A DNA stretch of 64,000 nt from Bellilinea sp. (GCA_026003615.1 BPHQ01000001.1:682001-746000); one strand, 5' to 3'; shown: positions 45,906 through 55,090, counted from the stretch's first letter. The notes: generated by a model from the sequence alone, not told the origin. Made by a program: numbers and translations.

Positions 45906-46789
45906 ACGGCCTCCAATTCAAATGCCCGTTGCCAGGCTTTTCCAATAACTTCTTCCAGTAGCACTTCGCTGAGATGATGCCGATAGGCGGCACCGGCGCG
46001 CATGGCACTGCTGCGGAATTGGATGGATTGGTGAATGGCTTCTTTTGCGCGTTGGAGAGAAATTGAGTCGGGGGGATGACCAATCAATTCATGCTCTACC
46101 CGGGTGGCTCGGAATGGCACCGGACCAGAGGGACCGATTGCGATGTGAATATCGTGGATTACCCGGTCATCGCGTTCCATCCATACTGCCATGTTCAAAA
46201 TTGGCAAGGCAACCCCTTGGGGACGCATCACCCTGCTGAATGCTGATGATTGCCCGGATTGACGCAGCGGCAGATAAAATCCAACGATGATCTCGGAACT
46301 CAGATCGAGAGCAGATTGGCCGGGTCCCTTGAAGAGAGTGTGAATGGGCTGTAAACGACGGCCGCCATCATTGGCAATTTCAACCTGGGTATCAAATGCA
46401 AAGAGTGAAATCATCCCATCTGCTGCTGGCAAAGCGTGAGCCACGTTTCCGCCAAGTGTGGCCGTGTTTCGCACCTGCGGGCCGCCGATCAGTCCGCAGG
46501 CTTCGGCAACCGCAGTGGCGTGATAACGAACCAGCGGCGATTCGGTGATAACCCTGACGGGTACAGCTGCACCAATAAAAAGGTGCGCCCCGACTTCTTC
46601 CAGCCGCAACAAGTCAGGAATACGGGTTACATCTACAAGGGTATGAACGGGTGGATGATGTCCCTGTTGAATTTCCAGCAGTAAGTCGGTGCCCCCGCCG
46701 ATTGGGCGGGCGGGTCCTGGGGCCGAGGTTAAAAAATGAATTGCTTCTTCAATGGAATGAGGAATGACATATTTCTGCCAGATGTTCAT
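45902..46789 (-). CDS. FAD-binding subunit of the molybdenum hydroxylase (CoxM/XdhB type)
   Basis: A 295-residue flavoprotein that passes electrons from the Fe-S clusters to NAD or another acceptor. The FAD-binding motifs are RPIGGGTDLLLEIQQG near residue 30 and RNTATLGGNVAHALPAADG near residue 110. The C-terminal CO-dehydrogenase flavoprotein domain follows. The partner gene overlaps by ATGA. A structured leader RNA ends immediately before its start codon. The 177-base gap to the ABC transporter gene holds this leader. Confidence 0.92.
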   Translation of the reverse strand: MNIWQKYVIPHSIEEAIHFLTSAPGPARPIGGGTDLLLEIQQGHHPPVHTLVDVTRIPDLLRLEEVGAHLFIGAAVPVRVITESPLVRYHATAVAEACGLIGGPQVRNTATLGGNVAHALPAADGMISLFAFDTQVEIANDGGRRLQPIHTLFKGPGQSALDLSSEIIVGFYLPLRQSGQSSAFSRVMRPQGVALPILNMAVWMERDDRVIHDIHIAIGPSGPVPFRATRVEHELIGHPPDSISLQRAKEAIHQSIQFRSSAMRAGAAYRHHLSEVLLEEVIGKAWQRAFELEAV

Positions 46790-46792
46790 CGG

Positions 46793-46884
46793 ATCGGTGG
46801 ACTCCTTTGGGAAGGCGGCACTTTTCGACGGACTCTTGCAGGTCCGACGCCGGTCCGGCGCTGAGCCGGTTTCCGACCACCGAT
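46793..46884 (-). promoter_or_regulatory. Structured leader RNA before the molybdenum hydroxylase operon (riboswitch-like)
   Basis: On the minus strand ATCGGTGG (46884-46877) pairs perfectly with CCACCGAT (46800-46793), closing a ~92-base domain that ends 3 bases before the ATG. Inside are a hairpin CCGGC-TCAGC-GCCGG, a second stem CGGAC/GTCCG, and CCTT/AAGG just before the ribosome-binding AAAGGAG. The closing stem sits between SD and ATG, so it could gate translation. A molybdenum-cofactor riboswitch is the obvious guess by context, but I cannot confirm its consensus. Confidence 0.5.
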
Positions 46885-46966
46885 TCTTACTTTTTATTTT
46901 ACGATATTTTTCGTCGAAATTAAAGTGCTATTTTCGTGATTTGGAATTGAAATGACAAGAAGGAGT

Positions 46967-48517
46967 TCATGGATTTGCTTTTTCGCGGATGCCGGCCATC
47001 ATCAAGCCCAATTCTTCAGTTGTGGCTGCCTTACCATCCACAATTCCAACAATTTCGCCTTCATAAATCACGGCAATTCGATCCGAAAGGGCGCGTATCT
47101 CATCCAAATCCTCCGAGATGAGCAATGTGGCGGTGCCGGCTTCTCTTTGTTCGAGCAGGCGTTGGTGGATGTATTCAGAAGCACCGATATCAACCCCGCG
47201 CGTAGGCTGGGAGGCGATAAGCACTTTGGGTTTTCGAGAAAGCTCACGGGCGAGAATCATTTTCTGAATGTTTCCACCGGACAGATTCTTAATCGGGGTG
47301 TCAATGGTTGGGGTCTTGACATTAAATTCCTGAACCAGACGCTCAGAAGTCTGTCGGATGTTGCGAAAGTTAAGAAATGTGCGTGAGGAAAAGGGTGTTT
47401 TGGCGTGATCTTCGAGGATGAAATTGTCGGCAACGCTGAAATCTTTGATCGCGCCATCTTTCATCCGTTCCTCCGGGATATAAGATTGACCATTGGCAAT
47501 TCTTACCGAAGGTGAAGCATGAGTGACATCCACACCATTGAGGATAATACGTCCGGATTTGACCGGCCGTAAGCCGGCTAAGGCTTCGGCCAATTCTCTT
47601 TGACCGTTGCCCGAAACTCCAGCCAAACCTAATATTTCACCGCTGTGAACTTCTAATGAAATGCCTTTGAGGGCATCGGTACCCCGATCGCCGCGAACAA
47701 CCAGATTTTCAATTTTCAGCAAAACATCCCCCATTTTGAGAGGGGATTTTTCATATTGAAGAATGACTGGCCGGCCAACCATCATCTGGGCGAGTTCGGT
47801 TTTTGTGGCTCCTTCGGTGGCTCGTGTACCCACCACCTTGCCATCCCGTAAAACGGTAACCCGTTGACTGATGGCAAGAACTTCGTGCAATTTATGGGAG
47901 ATGAATATCAGCGCGTGACCTTCGTGCGCCATACGGCGCAAAGTGATAAAAAGATCATCCACTTCCTGAGGGGTCAACACTGCGGTAGGTTCGTCCAGCA
48001 CGAGCAAAGCGGCACCGCGATAAAGTGCCTTAAGAATTTCTACCCGTTGTTGTTCTCCGACCGATAACTGCCAGATGTAAGCATCCGAGTCAACTTTCAG
48101 GTTGTATTGCTGGCACAGCACTTCAATCCGTTTTCGGACACGATCAAGGTCTAAAATAACCCCACGGGAAGATGGTAAACCGAGCGCAACATTCTCCACA
48201 ACGGTCAAATCCGGCACCAGCATGAAGTGCTGATGAATCATCCCAATCCCGGCTGCAATTGAGTCTTTGGGAGAATGAAAAACAACTTCCTCGCCATTGA
48301 TGAAAATTTTTCCCTCGTCCGGGCGGTACAAACCGTATAACTGGCGAACCAGCGTGCTTTTACCGGCTCCATTTTCTCCGAGCAGGGCATGGATTTCGCC
48401 TGCCTTAACATCAAAATTCACGTGATCGTTAGCCAGAACGCCGGGGAACCGCTTAACGATTCCCTCCATGCGCATTTCTTCAATTTTTTTATGTCCGGTG
48501 GGGAGTAAATCACTCAT
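46967..48517 (-). CDS. BMP-type nucleoside/sugar ABC transporter, duplicated ATPase
   Basis: A 516-residue protein with two ABC cassettes, like the NupA/YufO and RbsA families. Cassette 1 has Walker A GENGAGKSTLV, signature LSVGEQQRVEI and Walker B LLVLDEPTAVLT. Cassette 2 has GVSGNGQRELAEAL in place of the strict Walker A, signature LSGGNIQKMILARELSR, and VLIASQPTRGVDI. The degenerate second cassette is usual in this family. It acts with the BMP lipoprotein and two permeases encoded directly upstream. Confidence 0.94.
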   Translation of the reverse strand: MSDLLPTGHKKIEEMRMEGIVKRFPGVLANDHVNFDVKAGEIHALLGENGAGKSTLVRQLYGLYRPDEGKIFINGEEVVFHSPKDSIAAGIGMIHQHFMLVPDLTVVENVALGLPSSRGVILDLDRVRKRIEVLCQQYNLKVDSDAYIWQLSVGEQQRVEILKALYRGAALLVLDEPTAVLTPQEVDDLFITLRRMAHEGHALIFISHKLHEVLAISQRVTVLRDGKVVGTRATEGATKTELAQMMVGRPVILQYEKSPLKMGDVLLKIENLVVRGDRGTDALKGISLEVHSGEILGLAGVSGNGQRELAEALAGLRPVKSGRIILNGVDVTHASPSVRIANGQSYIPEERMKDGAIKDFSVADNFILEDHAKTPFSSRTFLNFRNIRQTSERLVQEFNVKTPTIDTPIKNLSGGNIQKMILARELSRKPKVLIASQPTRGVDIGASEYIHQRLLEQREAGTATLLISEDLDEIRALSDRIAVIYEGEIVGIVDGKAATTEELGLMMAGIREKANP

Positions 48518-48534
48518 CGTTCGTTTCCGGTTTT

Positions 48535-48571
48535 GAGGTGGCTTGAATCTGGAATCAACTCAAGCCACCTC
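48535..48571 (-). other. 12-bp hairpin between binding-protein and ATPase genes
   Basis: A perfect 12-bp stem (48571-48560 with 48546-48535) without a T tract lies 13 bases after the binding-protein stop. In ABC operons such hairpins usually stabilise the upstream mRNA and raise the dose of binding protein; that role is inferred here. Confidence 0.7.
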
Positions 48572-48584
48572 ATTCAATCAGGAT

Positions 48585-49613
48585 CTATTGCTTCGGACCG
48601 CTGAGTGGGTCAATTGTACCGTTCATGATGCCGTCAATGGTTTCCTGCGCTTTGGCTTTGATGTCATCCGGCACAGGGACTTTATCGTTGTAGACCAGTT
48701 TCAACCCGCCGTTCTTGAAAGTAAGGGTGTAGGCCTTGCCGCCCAACACACCCGCTCGAACGGATTTTACCATGTCTCGAATGACAATCGTCCAATCGAA
48801 GACCTGAGTGGCAACAACGGTTTCCGGTCCGACGGGTGTTTGCTCCCATTGGGTGCCAAACCAGTAGGCACCTTTATCTTTGGCTACACCGATGGCACCA
48901 ACCACCGATTGAGAAGAACCGGTCAGCATATCGGCACCGGCGGCGATGTGAGTTTCAGCAGCAGAAGCCATCAGGGATACGTCCGAGAAAGACCCGGTAA
49001 AGGTAACATTGACCTGAATATCCGGTTTTGCGTTTTTGGCGCCGGCTACAAAGCCGTCAACAAACAGTTTGGCATCTCCGGCATTAACCGGACCGCAAAC
49101 ACCCAGTACACCGGTTTTGCTCATCAGGGCTGCGATAGTTCCCAGAACATAGCCGCCTTCTTGAGATTCAGCCTGATAGGCATAAACATTATTGATACCC
49201 TGGGCCTGAAAAGTATCCAGCGAAGTTCCCCACGCAAATGCGGTTTCGGGGAAGTCCGGTGCAATTTGGGAAAGGGAGGTGCCATACTGGGAGCCGTGAG
49301 CTATTACAAGGTCATATCCCTGCGACGCATAGTCTCGAATAGCGGCTGCGGCATCCGGAACGTTGAACATGCCTTCTGAGTAGGCAATTTCAAATTTTGA
49401 GGGTCCGCCTTCTTCTTCCTGGACCTTCTTGAGGGCTTCAAAGAAGGATTGGCTGAAAGCAAGGTCGGTGATCGTGCTTGGCATGACCACTGCAACGCGG
49501 AACGGTTTTTCTTCCTGCGCTGGCTGAGTGGGTGCTGCTGGCTGAGCGCAGGCACTCAACAACAAGGACACAAGGGCAACCAGCAGAGCAATCCGCACAA
49601 CAATTTTTTTCAT
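48585..49613 (-). CDS. BMP family substrate-binding lipoprotein
   Basis: A 342-residue extracytoplasmic binding protein. The signal peptide ends in a lipobox LLSAC with Cys22. BMP-family features follow: FRVAVVMPSTITDLAFSQSF, YDLVIAHGSQYG, GGYVLGTIAALMSKTGVLG and AGADMLTGSSQSVVGAI. Well-studied members (PnrA of Treponema, BmpA and Med) bind purine nucleosides. The molybdenum hydroxylase and adenosine deaminase nearby fit that ligand. GGAGGAG lies a few bases before the ATG. The gap to the permease (49614-49730) holds an unused full-length SD sequence. Confidence 0.93.
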   Translation of the reverse strand: MKKIVVRIALLVALVSLLLSACAQPAAPTQPAQEEKPFRVAVVMPSTITDLAFSQSFFEALKKVQEEEGGPSKFEIAYSEGMFNVPDAAAAIRDYASQGYDLVIAHGSQYGTSLSQIAPDFPETAFAWGTSLDTFQAQGINNVYAYQAESQEGGYVLGTIAALMSKTGVLGVCGPVNAGDAKLFVDGFVAGAKNAKPDIQVNVTFTGSFSDVSLMASAAETHIAAGADMLTGSSQSVVGAIGVAKDKGAYWFGTQWEQTPVGPETVVATQVFDWTIVIRDMVKSVRAGVLGGKAYTLTFKNGGLKLVYNDKVPVPDDIKAKAQETIDGIMNGTIDPLSGPKQ

Positions 49614-49730
49614 TTTGTACTCCTCCTGATTAGGAAAATGGGTGAAACAATTAATTGGACACTGGCTTAAGGTGGTTTGTTAAAAATTTTTTGGATCACC
49701 TCCTTCTTGTGATTCTGAAAATCTGCCCGG

Positions 49731-50663
49731 TTAATTCTCACCGCGTTCGAATGGTTTGGTCAGTGCCTGCGGCTGACGGGCGCGTCTTCCCGAGAAGGTC
49801 AATGCGATAATCGTGAGGATGTACGGCATCATCACCGCAATATCCGATGGGATATTGATACCTTTTACCTGAACCCATAACTGCAAGGCATTCACAAAAC
49901 TGAACAACAATGCCCCGCCTAATACACCCCAGGGCCGCCATCCCCCAAAGTAGACCAGCGCAACGGCAATAAAGCCCATCCCGCTGGTCATATTTTCCTG
50001 AAAGAGGTTGATCAAGGCCAGAGAAAGCGAAGCCCCGGCTATTCCTGCCAGAATACCCCCAAGGCAGACGGTAGTATACCGGATGAGGGTGACATTAACT
50101 CCAAGCGTGTCGGCAGCCTGGGGGTTCTGACCGACAGCACGCACTTTCAACCCAAAAGTGGTCTTGTTCAAGATAAAATTGGCTATTGGTACCAGCAGAA
50201 AGGCGCCATAAACCAGTAAATTGTGATTGAAAAAAATATCCCCAAGATAGGGAATTTGACCCAGTAATGGGATACGGATGGGCTGGAAACCTCGAATCGA
50301 CTCAACCCCGCCGAGGGTGACTTTGAAGAGCAAAGTAGAAAGACCCAAGCCAAATAAGTTGAGACCAATACCGCTAATCCCTTGTTCTGCTTGTAGAGAA
50401 ACACTGACTACTGCCATCAACAAACCCATTAAGAAACCAGCGGCTGCTGCGCCTAATAACCCCAGAAGTAGATTTTCGGTTTTCATTGCGATGTAAAAGC
50501 CGGTATAGGCTCCCATCAGCATAATCCCGTCCACTCCGAGATTGAGAACACCAGAGCGTTGGGCAAAGGTTTCACCGATGGCGGCATAGAGATAAGGGGT
50601 TGCCAGACGAATGCCGGAATAGAAGATTCCCAACAAGACGGGCAGGGTAAACAGTTCAGCCAC
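49731..50663 (-). CDS. BMP-type ABC transporter permease 2
   Basis: A 310-residue permease of the branched-chain/nucleoside type (BPD_transp_2). Multiple TM segments are present, and the conserved stretch ETFAQRSGVLNLGVDGIMLMG is near the N-terminus. RAVGQNPQAADTLGVNV is the ATPase-coupling loop. The start is a GTG at 50663 that overlaps the upstream permease stop by 8 bases and has AGGAGG seven bases before it; a longer frame would lie inside the upstream gene. Confidence 0.92.
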   Translation of the reverse strand: MAELFTLPVLLGIFYSGIRLATPYLYAAIGETFAQRSGVLNLGVDGIMLMGAYTGFYIAMKTENLLLGLLGAAAAGFLMGLLMAVVSVSLQAEQGISGIGLNLFGLGLSTLLFKVTLGGVESIRGFQPIRIPLLGQIPYLGDIFFNHNLLVYGAFLLVPIANFILNKTTFGLKVRAVGQNPQAADTLGVNVTLIRYTTVCLGGILAGIAGASLSLALINLFQENMTSGMGFIAVALVYFGGWRPWGVLGGALLFSFVNALQLWVQVKGINIPSDIAVMMPYILTIIALTFSGRRARQPQALTKPFERGEN

Positions 50664-51735
50664 GGGTTTCCCTCCTGCGAGCGCGGCGGCGAGCCCAAAT
50701 TTCGCTGCTAACGACAAAAAGAACAACCAGTCCCAAAATAACGGTGATAAGCGCAGAAGGAACCTGGGTAGCCCGCTGCATTCGATCTGCGCCGACCAAA
50801 AGACCGCCAAAGAGAACTGAGGCGGGTATGGCTCCTAACGGGTGTAATTTACCAAAAAGGGCGGCCACAATTCCCGAAAACCCATAACCACCGGAAAGCC
50901 CTTCAATCATCCGGTGATGAACACCGGTGACTTCCACCCCGCCAGCCAGACCGGCAAACGCGCCACCGAGTATCAAAGAAAGTGCTTGATAGAATTGAAC
51001 CGGAATGCCAGCATAACGAGCCGCATCCGGGTTCAAACCAACTGCCCGGATGCGGTAACCAATCGTTGTGCGCCAGAGAAAGATATAGACCAAGACGGCC
51101 ATAATCAAAGCCAGTATGGCACCGCTGTGCAGCAAAGTGCGTGGCATTAACCGAGAAAGCCAGACTGCCTGGGGGAGTAAATCTGACTGAGCAATTTGAG
51201 TACCGCGTTCAATTTCTGCGGGGTCAATCATTGGCCCGCGCAACAAGTAGTTGGAGAGCTGGAGGGCAATGGCGTTCATCATGACCGTGCTTAAGATTTC
51301 ATTGACACCCAGCCGGGCTTTGAGAATGCCCGGAACACCCCCCCAAATCGCACCACTGAGGGCAGCAATTAATAAAGTGAGCGGCAATAGAATGATGCGC
51401 GGCAAATCAGAAAAACCGATTGAAAAGGCAGTTGCAGCCAGAGCGCCGACTATCAATTGACCTTCGCCACCAATGTTAATCACTCCACCGCGAAAGGCAA
51501 TGGTAACCCCAAGGCCTACCAAAAGCAGTGGAGTTGCTTTTACCAATGATTGAGTAAAACCGGAAACATTTCCAAAAGCACCCTGAAACAGCGTTCCATA
51601 GGCTTGTAAGGGGTTTACCCCTAACGCGTAAATCATCACTGCTCCGATGAGAAGTGCAACTGGCACGGCCAATAGGGGGAGGAGTGCCTCAATGGTACGA
51701 TTGAGTAGTCGAGAGTATTCAGTTTTTGATGGCAT
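50656..51735 (-). CDS. BMP-type ABC transporter permease 1
   Basis: A 359-residue multi-TM permease, first in the transporter operon. It has the paired-permease features VTIAFRGGVINIGGEGQLIVG and the coupling loop YRIRAVGLNPDAARYAGIP. The C-terminus is strongly basic (RRARRRETRG). The ATG at 51735 gives a normal length; an upstream ATG at 51792 would add 19 residues and cannot be excluded. It forms the heterodimeric channel with the next gene's product. Confidence 0.9.
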   Translation of the reverse strand: MPSKTEYSRLLNRTIEALLPLLAVPVALLIGAVMIYALGVNPLQAYGTLFQGAFGNVSGFTQSLVKATPLLLVGLGVTIAFRGGVINIGGEGQLIVGALAATAFSIGFSDLPRIILLPLTLLIAALSGAIWGGVPGILKARLGVNEILSTVMMNAIALQLSNYLLRGPMIDPAEIERGTQIAQSDLLPQAVWLSRLMPRTLLHSGAILALIMAVLVYIFLWRTTIGYRIRAVGLNPDAARYAGIPVQFYQALSLILGGAFAGLAGGVEVTGVHHRMIEGLSGGYGFSGIVAALFGKLHPLGAIPASVLFGGLLVGADRMQRATQVPSALITVILGLVVLFVVSSEIWARRRARRRETRG

Positions 51736-51807
51736 CGAGGGAATAACCCTTTCCTGATGGCGGGTTAGGGAAAAAAGATAGATGTCATACAACCACTACT
51801 GCGAATC

Positions 51808-51836
51808 AGTATAGCAAAAAATGCTTGTATTTCCAA
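51808..51836 (-). promoter_or_regulatory. Sigma-70 promoter of the ABC transporter operon
   Basis: On the minus strand TTGGAA (51836-51831) and TATACT (51813-51808) are exactly 17 bases apart and lie about 70 bases before the permease ATG. Confidence 0.65.
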
Positions 51837-51863
51837 ATTGCATTTGTCACGAATTTTGAAATT

Positions 51864-52841
51864 TTAAGGTTTGAATATGAGAGACGAATTGAACAAAAGG
51901 TCAAGGTTGTGTTTGAATTTATCCAAATCCGTCTCGGTTAATAATGGGAGTATGGTTTCTTCGTTGAGCTGGTAAGGGGAAAGCAGGCGCTTTAGATATT
52001 TACGGAATAAAATCAGCCCTTGGTCAATGCCATGGAATTCGATCATTTCATTCAGATGGGTATCTATCCAGAGTTTTACTTCCTTTTGAGATACTTGCTG
52101 GCGATCTCTATAACTGAAAATCCAGGGGTTAAACAGCGCAGCCCGTCCGATCATGACCCCGTCACACCGGGTGTGGGTTTGAATGCGCTGAATATTAGCG
52201 ACCGATTGCACATCTCCATTGGCAATTACCGGAATGTGGAGAAGGGTTTTAATTTCTGCAATGGCATCCCAATCCGCCCGGCCGGAATACCCTTGTGCCT
52301 TCGTGCGACCATGAACAGCGATCAGTTGAGCGCCACAATCTTCAACGATTCGGGCAATTTCCAGATAATTGCGGTTGTGGTCATCCCAACCCAACCTGAT
52401 TTTGGCTGTTATGGGTATGGGTAAATTTCTCACCAGATTTTGAATAATTGAGGCTACTTTATGAGGTTGGGGTAATAAACCGGCACCTGCTCCGCGACCG
52501 GCTACATGATGAGCGGAGCATCCCATATTGATATCCAGGATATCGGGTTGAAATGGGATTAATTGGCGAGCCGCATTGAGAATACGATCCGGGTCATCGT
52601 CGAAAATTTGAAAAACAACCGGTCGTTCAAACTCGTAGTAAGCAATTTTCTTCTGAATGCGTGGAATACCAGCAAGCACATCCATTGCATTGATAAACTC
52701 TGTATAGGACATTGCCGAACCCGATTTTCGCACCAGCGAACGAAAAGGACGCTCTGAAAGACCATCCATTGGCGAGAGGATCAGGTTGCCAAAAACCGGT
52801 ATATTTCCGACAAAGAATGCTGCTGGTGAGTTCACGTTCAT
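51864..52841 (-). CDS. dus: tRNA-dihydrouridine synthase
   Basis: A 325-residue FMN-dependent enzyme that reduces uridines in tRNA D-loops. The TIM-barrel signatures are LILSPMDGLSERPFRSL, DILDINMGCSAHHVAGRGAG (the active-site Cys is in NMGC), ITAKIRLGWDD, AVHGRTKAQGYSG and VIANGDVQS. It is closest to the DusB group by feel; the exact subtype is not certain. The ATG at 52841 was chosen because the family N-terminus starts here and the gene is divergent from the polyferredoxin gene with a 33-base gap. Confidence 0.92.
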   Translation of the reverse strand: MNVNSPAAFFVGNIPVFGNLILSPMDGLSERPFRSLVRKSGSAMSYTEFINAMDVLAGIPRIQKKIAYYEFERPVVFQIFDDDPDRILNAARQLIPFQPDILDINMGCSAHHVAGRGAGAGLLPQPHKVASIIQNLVRNLPIPITAKIRLGWDDHNRNYLEIARIVEDCGAQLIAVHGRTKAQGYSGRADWDAIAEIKTLLHIPVIANGDVQSVANIQRIQTHTRCDGVMIGRAALFNPWIFSYRDRQQVSQKEVKLWIDTHLNEMIEFHGIDQGLILFRKYLKRLLSPYQLNEETILPLLTETDLDKFKHNLDLLFNSSLIFKP

Positions 52842-52874
52842 TCCGTAAATATAATAGTTAGAGAATGATTGTTT

Positions 52875-53291
52875 ATGGAGGGAACATTGTATCAAATAAC
52901 AGAGCAATGTGTGGGGTGTGGCGTGTGCAAGTTATGGTGTCCGGCAGGAGTAATACAAGGCCGGAAGAAAAAAAGACATATTATTTCGGACGGTTGTATT
53001 TCATGCGGCGTCTGTGGCCGGGTGTGTGGATTTGGGGCTGTGCTGGATGATTCTGGGAACCCCGTTGCGAGAAAGGTTTTGAAAGAGTGGTTTAAACCAG
53101 AATGGGATTATTTTCGTTGTAATGGGTGTGGAAAATGTGTTGAAATTTGCCCCACAAAAACCATAAAGATGATCACCGTTGAGGAAATTCGAGAAGATCG
53201 TCCTGTACTCTCGCGGCCAGCATTATGCATAGGCTGTCAGTTTTGTTTGAATTATTGTGAGACAAAGGCAATTCACGCTTCTTCAATTTGA
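52875..53291 (+). CDS. Polyferredoxin with four [4Fe-4S] motifs
   Basis: A 138-residue Cys-rich protein. Four CxxCxxCx3C-type clusters are visible: CVGCGVCKLWCP, CISCGVCGRVC, CNGCGKCVEICP and CIGCQFCLNYC. Motif 2 ends in CGFGA rather than CP. Such proteins carry electrons in anaerobic metabolism, and four clusters in this length act as a short wire. No oxidoreductase gene is adjacent to indicate a partner. The ATG at 52875 was chosen over a TTG two codons upstream. Confidence 0.9.
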   Translation: MEGTLYQITEQCVGCGVCKLWCPAGVIQGRKKKRHIISDGCISCGVCGRVCGFGAVLDDSGNPVARKVLKEWFKPEWDYFRCNGCGKCVEICPTKTIKMITVEEIREDRPVLSRPALCIGCQFCLNYCETKAIHASSI

Positions 53292-53344
53292 GTGGATTTA
53301 GAAAAGTGTTAAAATCAGTGTAAATGTTTATCCAAGGATTTGAT

Positions 53345-55090
53345 ATGGATTTTCCCATTTTAGGTGATTATCAAAATATTCTTGATATTCGTAGCATACC
53401 CTTTACATCCCGGGGGTCGAGATTGTGTGTAGTGGCGGAAGGTAAAGGTATCAATTTGCGGCTAACGGACCGATTGCGCTCTCAGGACATTGCTTCGAGG
53501 CTTGGGCAAAATCTTCCTGCCCTGGTTGAGGAAATCCATTTTTTAGATGAGGATGGTAAAACCCTGGAGTATACCCTCATAACATATCCCCATTGTCTGG
53601 TTTTTGAAACGAAAATCGGTAAGTATTATTTCATCTTCGAAGATGGAGAAAATATCTTAATCGCTCTACCTGCTCAACCCTGTGGGTTGAGCGGGAAAAT
53701 CAACCTTGGGGAGATGGTGATTGACCGGCGTGGTGGAATAGCAGTTGCACAAGGAGAAGATCATACCCGGCTGGTTTACTCGACCAATCGTAAGATCCTC
53801 TATCATAAAGTGGAAAAACCAGATGGTATTGGCTGGAAATTCAAATTGATTGTGGGTGGCGGAAACCAGGGAGGCATTCTATTGCATGTTTCCACGCGGC
53901 TTGGTTTATCCAGATATATCAATGATCCCAAAATTATCCTTAATCGCTCGGCTCAAAGCTGGCAGGATTGGTTTTCGCGTATTCCTAAAGTTGCCACGGC
54001 AGATTATCCATATAAAATTGCGTGGTGGTTAATGCGTTCCGGTCTTGTTTCAACCCGTTACTACTTAAGCCGCGAAGTGCTGGTTTCTTCTAAAAAACAT
54101 TCGACGACAATTTGGCAATGGGATGCCTGTTATTATGCAATGGCTTACCGCCATATTGATCGGAAATTAGCCCAGGATCAATTGCGAATATTTTTTGATC
54201 ATCAAGCTCCGAACGGAATGATTCCGGATGGTATATACGAAAGTGGAGTGATCATCAAGCGAGATCACTCCTCTGAGGCAGATTGGTCTCACCCGCCTTT
54301 AATGGCCTGGACGGTTTGGAAACTTTATGAACGGGATGGGGATGTCGAGTTTCTCAATGAAATTTATGATGGATTGTCTCGTTGGTTGAACTGGTGGCTT
54401 GAATTATATGCTCACGGTTTGAATCTAGCTGCTTCCGCGGGGCATTCTTTGTTTGCCGAGGATATGGATGATCCAGTGATTCTAGAGGAGATGCCGGGAA
54501 GTATCTCACCGGAAATGAGTGTGTTTCTCTACCTGCAATTGGACTGTATGGCAAAAATTTCTCATGTAATTGGCGAATTTTCGGATGAAGAATACTGGAA
54601 TCTTCAAGCTGAAAGAATACTTTCTCAGGTTAAAGCAGATGACGAATCTGGCAAAGGGGGGTTATTCTGGATGCAACAACAAGGACGACCGGTTTGCTTA
54701 CCAACTCCACTGAGCTTAATAGGGTTATTGTGTGGGGATTGCAAAGCGGAAGTGACGAAGAAAATGGTGGAACACTTTTTGGATGAAGAGGGGGTTTGGA
54801 AAAACTTTCCGCTACCGACAATTTTCATTGAAGGTGAGGACATCGAAAATCAAAAATTGTGGCGCAGCCCCGAATGGATGAGTGTTTTTTATTTACTTTT
54901 GGAGGGTTTGGAGCGGTGTAATCTGACCGAAATTGGCAATCATCTTTGCCGGCAGTTATTGGATTTGTTGAGTAACCGCTACCCAAATGGCCAAAAAATT
55001 ATCCATGCGCCAATTTACGGTTGGGCTGCAGCCCTTTACATCGAACTTGCAGTTCGGGCTGCTCAGGTTGAACCCCAAAAAGTTACTTAA
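53345..55090 (+). CDS. Six-hairpin (α/α)6 glycosidase, GH63/GH37-like
   Basis: A 581-residue cytosolic protein. An N-terminal β-domain (residues 1-205) is followed by an (α/α)6 barrel. The barrel shows the GH63-like TTIWQWDACYYAMAYRHID, APNGMIPDGIYESG and SPEWMSVFYLLLEGLE. The combination resembles mannosylglycerate/glucosylglycerate hydrolases and trehalase relatives. The substrate is unproven. The ATG at 53345 has AAGGA six bases upstream; an ATG at 53324 would add seven residues. The 3' end overlaps the convergent lipoprotein gene by 8 bases. Confidence 0.82.
   Translation: MDFPILGDYQNILDIRSIPFTSRGSRLCVVAEGKGINLRLTDRLRSQDIASRLGQNLPALVEEIHFLDEDGKTLEYTLITYPHCLVFETKIGKYYFIFEDGENILIALPAQPCGLSGKINLGEMVIDRRGGIAVAQGEDHTRLVYSTNRKILYHKVEKPDGIGWKFKLIVGGGNQGGILLHVSTRLGLSRYINDPKIILNRSAQSWQDWFSRIPKVATADYPYKIAWWLMRSGLVSTRYYLSREVLVSSKKHSTTIWQWDACYYAMAYRHIDRKLAQDQLRIFFDHQAPNGMIPDGIYESGVIIKRDHSSEADWSHPPLMAWTVWKLYERDGDVEFLNEIYDGLSRWLNWWLELYAHGLNLAASAGHSLFAEDMDDPVILEEMPGSISPEMSVFLYLQLDCMAKISHVIGEFSDEEYWNLQAERILSQVKADDESGKGGLFWMQQQGRPVCLPTPLSLIGLLCGDCKAEVTKKMVEHFLDEEGVWKNFPLPTIFIEGEDIENQKLWRSPEWMSVFYLLLEGLERCNLTEIGNHLCRQLLDLLSNRYPNGQKIIHAPIYGWAAALYIELAVRAAQVEPQKVT

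Noticed and set aside
48543-49379. Long plus-strand frame of 278 codons
   Set aside because: It lies antisense to the well-supported BMP binding-protein gene and has no family motif, promoter or ribosome-binding site.
49693-49707. Match to the 3' end of 16S rRNA on the plus strand
   Set aside because: Only about 15 bases match, with no rRNA upstream; it is better read as an SD sequence on the minus strand.
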